NCBI GenBank assembly: GCA_002412555.1 | Contig: DHVH01000337.1 | Span: 1-15,908, forward strand | Origin: Marinilabiliaceae bacterium UBA5213 | GTDB lineage: Bacteria > Bacteroidota > Bacteroidia > Bacteroidales > Marinilabiliaceae | Reading direction: 5' to 3' | DNA length: 15,908 bases | Part shown: positions 14,255 to 15,908 of the stretch, piece after piece | Layout of the letters: the number at the start of each line of letters is the position of its first letter | How positions within the stretch are numbered: position 1 is the stretch's first letter | Made by a program: the position numbers and the translations under genes | The notes under the pieces: generated by a model | Told to the model about the DNA's origin: nothing | Seen by the model: only the letters and a program-made list of their open reading frames with translations | The model's database searches: none

Positions 14255-15908
14255 ATGAAAAAAACATTAGGAATTTTGTTTTTTATGATGCTGACCACAG
14301 TTATGGTCGCACAGCAGGTTAGCGTCACTGGACGTGTAACCTCCAGAGCTGACGGTTACCCAATCCCGGGCGTCAGCGTGGTTCAAAAGGGAACTACCAT
14401 TGGGACAATTACCGATATAGATGGTAATTATTCCATCACAACAGAAATGGGAGAAACACTTATTTTCTCTTTTATTGGAATGAACACCAGAGAAATTGTA
14501 GTAAATGGTCCTACCATTAACATTGAAATGGAAGAGACCTGGACAGACCTGGACGAAGTAATCGTTGTTGGTTACGGTGTTCAGAAAAGAAGTGTTGTTA
14601 CTGCCGCTATTAGTAGTGTTTCTGCAGAGGATTTAGCAGCCTCAAAACCTTCCCGTATAGAAGATGTTTTAAAAGGCAAGGTTTCTGGCGTTCAAATCAC
14701 TCAAAGCTCAGGTCAGCCCGGTTCTGACTCCAAGGTTAGAATTCGTGGTATTGGTACTATTAACAACAGTGATCCATTGTTTATAGTAGACGGAATGGCA
14801 GTTGATGGTGGGATCAGTTATCTGAATCCCACCGATATTCAGTCGGTGGAAATTTTGAAGGATGCTGCATCGGCTGCTGTTTATGGAGCCCGTGCTGCTA
14901 ACGGTGTTGTTTTGGTGACAACTAAGTCAGGAACTAAGGGTAAATCAACAGTTAGTTATGATTTCTCCTATGGATGGCAAAATCCTTGGAAAAAGAAGGA
15001 AATGTTGAATGCTACCGAGTATATGGTTATTATGAATGAAGCATTGGCCAATGATGGAAATGCTCCCCGATACACAGTTGAGCAAATTGCGAATGCTGGT
15101 TTGGGAACGGATTGGCAAGAGGAAACCTTTAATTATAATGCGCCGGTAGAGAACCATCAGGTGAGCATTCAGGGAGGTAGTGACCAAGGCAGCTACTTTT
15201 TGTCCTTTGGCTACTATAATCAGGAAGGTATTGTTGGCGGAAATTTTAACAAATCAAATTATGAGCGTTACAGTATTCGTGCAAACAACAATTATACGGT
15301 GTTTGAAGCGGATCGTAACTATTTAAACAAAGTAAGAGTTGGTATTAATGCTGGTTATTCACGAGATAAATCTTCAGGCATCGAAACCAATAGTGAATAT
15401 GGTTCTGTATTGGGTAGTGCTTTAGTATTTAATCCTTTGGTGCCTGTGTATGCCGAAGATCCTGCAGCGGTTTTAGCGGATCGCCCCACGGCGGTTACAG
15501 ATAAAGACGGTAAGGTGTTCTCATTGCCTCCTGCTGGCTTTCAGGAAATTGCTAATCCGGTAGCCATGTTGAATGCACCTCAAAATGGACAAGGGAATTC
15601 TGATAAGTTTGTGGCTACTTTCTGGGGTGAGTTGGATATTCTAGAAGGGCTTACTTTTAAGAGTAGTTATGGCGTTGATTTGGCCTTCTGGGGAAATGAT
15701 GGTTATACTTTTGAACATTTTTTGGCCACCCAGGGTAAGAATTTTACTCAAAGCCATGTGTATTCAAATATGCACCGTGGTTTTAGGTGGCAGTTAGAAA
15801 ATATCTTGACTTATAATGTGTCCTTTAACGATGACCATAATTTTACTGCATTATTGGGACAGTCAGGGATGGAATATACGCTTCGCGAATTATATGGAGA
15901 TGATTATG
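14255..15908 (+). CDS. SusC/RagA-family TonB-dependent receptor, N-terminal part (cut by window edge)
   Basis: The frame from ATG 14255 is open to the window end, giving 551 complete codons of a protein usually about 1000 residues long. A signal peptide (MKKTLGILFFMMLTTVMVA, 1-19) is followed by a carboxypeptidase regulatory-like domain (about 22-97; VTGRVTSRADGYPIPGVSV, then a GTITDIDGNYSI segment). The family hallmark DEVIVVGYG lies at 100-108 and introduces the TonB plug (about 110-230) with VRIRGIGTINNSDPLFIVDG and ILKDAASAAVYGARAANGVV. Barrel strands fill the remainder. Such receptors form nutrient-import complexes with a SusD lipoprotein, which would be expected beyond the right edge. 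The gene is preceded on the same strand by the tethered regulator, so regulated uptake of a glycan or peptide is likely. The substrate cannot be predicted from this part. Confidence 0.95.
   Translation, partial: MKKTLGILFFMMLTTVMVAQQVSVTGRVTSRADGYPIPGVSVVQKGTTIGTITDIDGNYSITTEMGETLIFSFIGMNTREIVVNGPTINIEMEETWTDLDEVIVVGYGVQKRSVVTAAISSVSAEDLAASKPSRIEDVLKGKVSGVQITQSSGQPGSDSKVRIRGIGTINNSDPLFIVDGMAVDGGISYLNPTDIQSVEILKDAASAAVYGARAANGVVLVTTKSGTKGKSTVSYDFSYGWQNPWKKKEMLNATEYMVIMNEALANDGNAPRYTVEQIANAGLGTDWQEETFNYNAPVENHQVSIQGGSDQGSYFLSFGYYNQEGIVGGNFNKSNYERYSIRANNNYTVFEADRNYLNKVRVGINAGYSRDKSSGIETNSEYGSVLGSALVFNPLVPVYAEDPAAVLADRPTAVTDKDGKVFSLPPAGFQEIANPVAMLNAPQNGQGNSDKFVATFWGELDILEGLTFKSSYGVDLAFWGNDGYTFEHFLATQGKNFTQSHVYSNMHRGFRWQLENILTYNVSFNDDHNFTALLGQSGMEYTLRELYGDDY

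Overview
The window looks like a chromosomal segment from a Bacteroidota species, probably of the Bacteroidales/Marinilabiliales type. The evidence is a SusC/RagA outer-membrane receptor beside a propeller/Y_Y_Y/HTH regulator, a NigD-like lipoprotein, a DUF3078 protein, a TPR/PD40/OmpA protein, several short lipoproteins, and promoter boxes of the Bacteroidota form TAnnTTTG instead of E. coli-like -10/-35 boxes. Shine-Dalgarno sequences are mostly absent, which fits the phylum. No mobile element, tRNA, rRNA or CRISPR array was seen. The species assignment is inference.

Left part (1-3222): the 5' end of a nucleoside diphosphate kinase gene (minus strand) diverges from a plus-strand run of four genes: a DHH/DHHA1 phosphoesterase of the NrnA type, then three consecutive FKBP-like lipoproteins. 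Only the middle FKBP keeps a normal active site. The run ends at a strong hairpin that can serve both strands, because the next gene converges on it.

Nitrogen block (3223-5567, minus strand): a TorF-like outer-membrane protein, a PII signalling protein with an altered T-loop, and an AmtB ammonium channel lie in transcription order. This suggests an ammonium uptake unit reaching from the outer membrane to the cytoplasmic sensor. The 384-base divergent region upstream holds a G/C hairpin close to the predicted start of the torF mRNA, four copies of TTTTTAGG in alternating orientation, and promoter boxes facing both ways.

Middle (5952-8686, plus strand): a NigD-like lipoprotein and a DUF3078 outer-membrane protein, each followed by a clear intrinsic terminator, then a PlsC-type lysophospholipid acyltransferase with its own promoter box.

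Right part (8728-15908, plus strand): a PorE-like TPR/PD40/CRD/OmpA protein closely follows the acyltransferase. After it come a 976-residue membrane-spanning regulator with a periplasmic propeller and a cytoplasmic LuxR-type helix-turn-helix, a 484-base AT-rich intergenic region with a terminator and a perfect 8-bp palindrome, and the first 551 codons of a SusC-family TonB-dependent receptor that runs off the window. The regulator most likely controls this receptor and a SusD partner beyond the edge. Most genes belong to known families. The least explained signals are the degenerate FKBP trio, the altered PII T-loop, the repeated TTTTTAGG element, and the palindrome before susC.
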